Assembly (NCBI GenBank): GCA_964544885.1
Contig: CAZJDX010000001.1
Span: 180,198-244,197, forward strand
Origin: QQVM01 sp964544885
GTDB taxonomy: Bacteria; Bacteroidota; Bacteroidia; AKYH767-A; 2013-40CM-41-45
Direction of reading: 5' to 3'
DNA length: 64,000 bases
The translations under genes were made by a program, and so were the position numbers. Within the stretch, counting starts at the first letter, position 1. The number at the start of each line of letters is the position of its first letter. Under the pieces are notes generated by a model. That model made no database searches, was not told the DNA's origin, and was given only the letters and a program-made list of their open reading frames with translations. This document shows positions 62,028 through 64,000 of the stretch, piece after piece.

Positions 62028-62058
62028 CTTGTTAAAATTCCGCCAAAACTTTAACAAG
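62028..62058. repeat. 9-bp inverted repeat between the propeller and VOC genes
   Basis: CTTGTTAAA and TTTAACAAG form a perfect 9-bp inverted repeat around a 13-base loop, between a stop at 61990 and the VOC start at 62155. It could be a terminator-like hairpin or an operator, but repeats of this size are expected a few times by chance in 64 kb. Confidence 0.3.
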
Positions 62059-62154
62059 CCTGTCGCTATAATATTTTTTAGCTTCACCGCGGATAAATGA
62101 AAGTTATTAACCCCTGAGTCACTTCAGTGATTCACAATCATTAAAAGATAAATT

Positions 62155-62541
62155 ATGGAAATGCTCAGCAACGCGATCTCCTGGTTTGAGATCCCTGTAA
62201 ACGATTTTGAGAGAGCTAAAAAATTTTACAGCGCGATTTTTAATTTTGAAATGCCCGAAATGGAAATGGGACCTAACCGCATGGGTATACTTTTGTACGA
62301 TCAATCAGGTGGAGGAATTGGCGGAGCTATTGTGAAAGGGAAGGAGGGCTACACGCCCACAAAAAGCGGCGCTAAAATTTATCTGAATGGCGGCGCCGAC
62401 CTGAGTGTTGTCTTGTCCCGTGTTGAAAAGGCGGGCGGTAAGATCACCCTGCCGAAAATGCTCATTGCGCCTGACATTGGATACATGGCCTTCTTTGAGG
62501 ATACCGAAGGAAATGAGATCGGTCTTCATTCGATGACATAA
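62155..62541 (+). CDS. VOC-superfamily (glyoxalase-like) protein
   Basis: The 128-residue protein is a typical small VOC protein. The N-terminal module reads ISWFEIPVNDFERAKKFYSA and MGILLYDQSGGGIGGAIVKG. The second is KIYLNGGADLSVVLSRVEKA, ending in GYMAFFEDTEGNEIGLHS, which has the usual C-terminal Glu/His ligands. It has no His at the first metal position (WFEIP carries Glu), as in many VOC proteins of unknown function. No partner gene is evident, as the next gene runs on the opposite strand. The substrate is unknown. Confidence 0.88.
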   Translation: MEMLSNAISWFEIPVNDFERAKKFYSAIFNFEMPEMEMGPNRMGILLYDQSGGGIGGAIVKGKEGYTPTKSGAKIYLNGGADLSVVLSRVEKAGGKITLPKMLIAPDIGYMAFFEDTEGNEIGLHSMT

Positions 62542-62671
62542 ATCCTTGGGATTAACTGAATAGTTCTCCTGGTTCTAAACTTTTATCTGAAAAGGGAGGC
62601 TATATTTTTTTTGTCTTGCGCTTTTTCTGCTACAGGAAATTTCTGTCCGGTTCAGGAATGCGGGACTCAGC

Positions 62672-63595
62672 TTATACAAGCGCTATATCAAACTGAACCA
62701 GGTCGATGAACTGTTGTACACGCTCATCTATTTCCTGCTGGTTAAGCGCAATTAATCTTTCCAGTCCGAATTTTTCCACACAAAAGGAAGCCATCGCGGA
62801 TCCGTAAATGATCCCGCGTTTCATATTATCAAAAGAAATGTCGCGCGACTGTGCCAGGTAGCCTATAAAGCCGCCTGCAAAAGTGTCGCCTGCACCGGTA
62901 GGATCAAAAACCTCTTCCAGTGGAAGCGCCGGCGCAAAGAATACCTGTTCTTTATTGAATAAGAGCGCGCCGTGTTCTCCTTTCTTAATTATGAGATATC
63001 TTGGCCCCATCTGCAATATCTTCTGCGCCGCCTTGACCAGCGAATAATCATTGGTAAGAAGCCTGGCTTCCGAATCATTAATGGTGAGAACATCAACCAG
63101 CTTGATCACATCCAACAATGCATCCAGTTGGGTTTCCATCCAGAAATTCATCGTATCCAGTACAATAAGTTTCGGGCGTTTACGAATCCTCTCAATCACT
63201 TTTTTCTGCAATTGCGGCATCAGGTTGCTGAGCATCAGAAATTCACAATCCTGATAAGATTCCGGAATAACTGGATCAAAATCGAGCAACACATTGAGCT
63301 GGGTATCAAGCGTATCGCGAGTATTCATGTCCACATGGTACTTCCCGGACCAGAAAAAAGTCTTTTGTCCTTTCTTCACCTGCAGGCCTTCGGTGGAGAT
63401 TCCTTTTTTTCCGAATTCCGCTATCATTTCTGACGGAAAATCGTCACCGACAACAGACACCAGCTTAATGTTTTTGGCAAAATAGGCTGCGGAAGTTCCG
63501 GAGTAGGTGGCTGCCCCGCCGATTATCTTATCCGTTTTACCAAAAGGAGTTTCAATAGCATCAAAAGCTACGGTTCCAACGACGACGAGACTCAT
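62672..63595 (-). CDS. PfkB-family sugar/nucleoside kinase
   Basis: The 307-residue kinase has the ribokinase-family layout: an N-terminal Gly-rich substrate loop (IGGAATYSGTSAAYFAKNIK), DFDPVIPESYQDCEFLMLSN, and TINDSEARLL. The ATP/anion-hole signature DPTGAGDTFAGGFIGYLA near residue 230 carries the catalytic Asp. It resembles the adenosine kinase/ribokinase-like group often annotated simply as a PfkB-family or sugar kinase in Bacteroidota. The substrate is not identifiable. It is cytoplasmic and divergent from tRNA-Asn, with a 162-base gap that includes the tRNA promoter. Confidence 0.92.
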   Translation of the reverse strand: MSLVVVGTVAFDAIETPFGKTDKIIGGAATYSGTSAAYFAKNIKLVSVVGDDFPSEMIAEFGKKGISTEGLQVKKGQKTFFWSGKYHVDMNTRDTLDTQLNVLLDFDPVIPESYQDCEFLMLSNLMPQLQKKVIERIRKRPKLIVLDTMNFWMETQLDALLDVIKLVDVLTINDSEARLLTNDYSLVKAAQKILQMGPRYLIIKKGEHGALLFNKEQVFFAPALPLEEVFDPTGAGDTFAGGFIGYLAQSRDISFDNMKRGIIYGSAMASFCVEKFGLERLIALNQQEIDERVQQFIDLVQFDIALV

Positions 63596-63620
63596 GAATT
63601 TTAAAATTTCAGGCGAAGAT

Positions 63621-63651
63621 ATTGCATTTTCCCAAAACTTCCTTACTTTTG
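63621..63651 (+). promoter_or_regulatory. Bacteroidota-type promoter for tRNA-Asn
   Basis: ATTG at 63621-63624 and a perfect TANNTTTG box (TACTTTTG, 63644-63651) are spaced by 19 bases, the usual spacing. The start site would be near 63658, about 100 bases before the tRNA. Confidence 0.6.
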
Positions 63652-63757
63652 TCGCCCCTAAAACTTCTGATATCTGTATGCTTTAATCCTGTAAAAAGGA
63701 TGGCTTCAGCAGGGAATTTGGCTCTTCTTCCCGGATTTTGCCGGAAAGAAGGAACAT

Positions 63758-63831
63758 TCCTCCTTAGCTCAGCTGGTTAGAGCATCTGACTGTTAATCAG
63801 AGGGTCCCTGGTTCGAGCCCAGGAGGGGGAG
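63758..63831 (+). tRNA. tRNA-Asn (anticodon GUU)
   Basis: The 74-base gene folds as a full cloverleaf. The acceptor stem pairs TCCTCCT (63758-63764) with AGGGGGA (63824-63830), with one T-G wobble and discriminator G at 63831. The D arm (AGCTCAGCTGGTTAGAGC) is standard. The anticodon stem TCTGA/TCAGA holds loop CTGTTAA, so the anticodon is GTT at 63792-63794. The T arm is CCTGG/CCAGG with loop TTCGAGC. CCA is not encoded. Repeats start 13 bases after it. Confidence 0.97.
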
Positions 63832-63843
63832 CGTATCAGTGCA

Positions 63844-63864
63844 AGAAACAGTGCAAGTGAACAG
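63844..63864. repeat. Left arm of a 21-bp imperfect inverted repeat beside tRNA-Asn
   Basis: This 21-base segment (starting AGAAACAGTGC) matches the reverse complement of 63912-63932 at 19 of 21 positions; the two mismatches are adjacent in the middle. The loop between arms is 47 bases. Confidence 0.75.
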
Positions 63865-63910
63865 CAAATTGTTGGTCGTTTGCGCTGTTTCTGTTTTATA
63901 GCATTTTGAT

Positions 63911-64000
63911 ACTGTTCACTCCCACTGTTTCTGTTTCTCACACAAAAAAAAACTGCTCACTCCCACTGTTTCTGTTTCCCACAAAAAAAACTGTTCACTC
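63911..64000. repeat. Tandem repeat of about 38-41 bp beside tRNA-Asn, cut by the window edge
   Basis: Units start at 63911, 63952 and 63990 (the last incomplete), with periods of 41 and 38 bases. Each unit runs ACTGTTCACTCCCACTGTTT then CTGTTTCTCACA and an A run of eight or nine; the second has one T-to-C change and loses a CA. A partial related copy lies at about 63882-63895. The number of further copies is unknown because the window ends here. Confidence 0.8.

Noticed and set aside
63911..64000. A CRISPR array at the right edge
   Set aside because: Whole units, including the A run, repeat with 38-41 base periods; there are no variable spacers between conserved repeats and no cas genes.

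Overview
The window reads as chromosomal DNA of a free-living member of the Bacteroidota, probably near Chitinophagales/Sphingobacteriia. Three things point there. Nine secreted proteins end in type IX secretion (T9SS) type A sorting domains. Several genes have Bacteroidota-type -7 boxes (TANNTTTG) and little Shine-Dalgarno signal. Typical families of the phylum are present, such as DUF5777, a DUF6769-like His-rich protein and a long PurF. No CRISPR array, transposase, integrase or phage gene was seen.

Layout. 1-1558 is the start of a lamin-tail (LTD) secreted protein that runs off the left edge. 1.6-6 kb holds asd, a SPOR-like secreted protein and a long purF-type gene. 6-10.5 kb holds a very glycine-rich T9SS surface protein and a two-component system. 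10.9-12.2 kb holds a Cys/His lipoprotein and a DUF5777 barrel. 12.2-22.2 kb carries the lower kynurenine route: ACMS decarboxylase, 3-hydroxyanthranilate dioxygenase and an ALDH8A1-like aminomuconate semialdehyde dehydrogenase. Mixed in with these are a TMTC-like membrane glycosyltransferase with TPRs, an SDR that lacks its catalytic Tyr and Lys, a membrane-anchored DUF4258 protein and a SET-domain protein. 22.3-29.2 kb holds an SBF-like transporter, small genes, a zincin and two T9SS repeat proteins.

29.3-40.4 kb joins a RecD-like helicase and FdhD to a complete heavy-metal RND efflux operon (His-rich protein, adaptor, pump, outer membrane channel), followed by an FdhF/YdeP-type molybdoenzyme. 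FdhD and the molybdoenzyme plausibly work together, and the efflux operon lies between them. 40.4-56.9 kb is a one-strand block of giant exported proteins: two tandem purple-acid-phosphatase-like paralogues, an alpha-2-macroglobulin and a 1637-residue CotH/LTD/Ig protein followed by a clear terminator. 57-64 kb holds a Tat-type superoxide dismutase, two T9SS proteins, a VOC protein, a PfkB-family kinase and tRNA-Asn(GUU). The tRNA is followed directly by inverted and tandem repeats at the window edge.

No single locus is clearly a new system. The best leads are the catalytically altered SDR in the kynurenine gene set, the repeat structure abutting tRNA-Asn, the glycine-rich surface protein, and the efflux operon nested between molybdoenzyme genes. 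All functions are read from sequence motifs and remembered family features; no database search was run.
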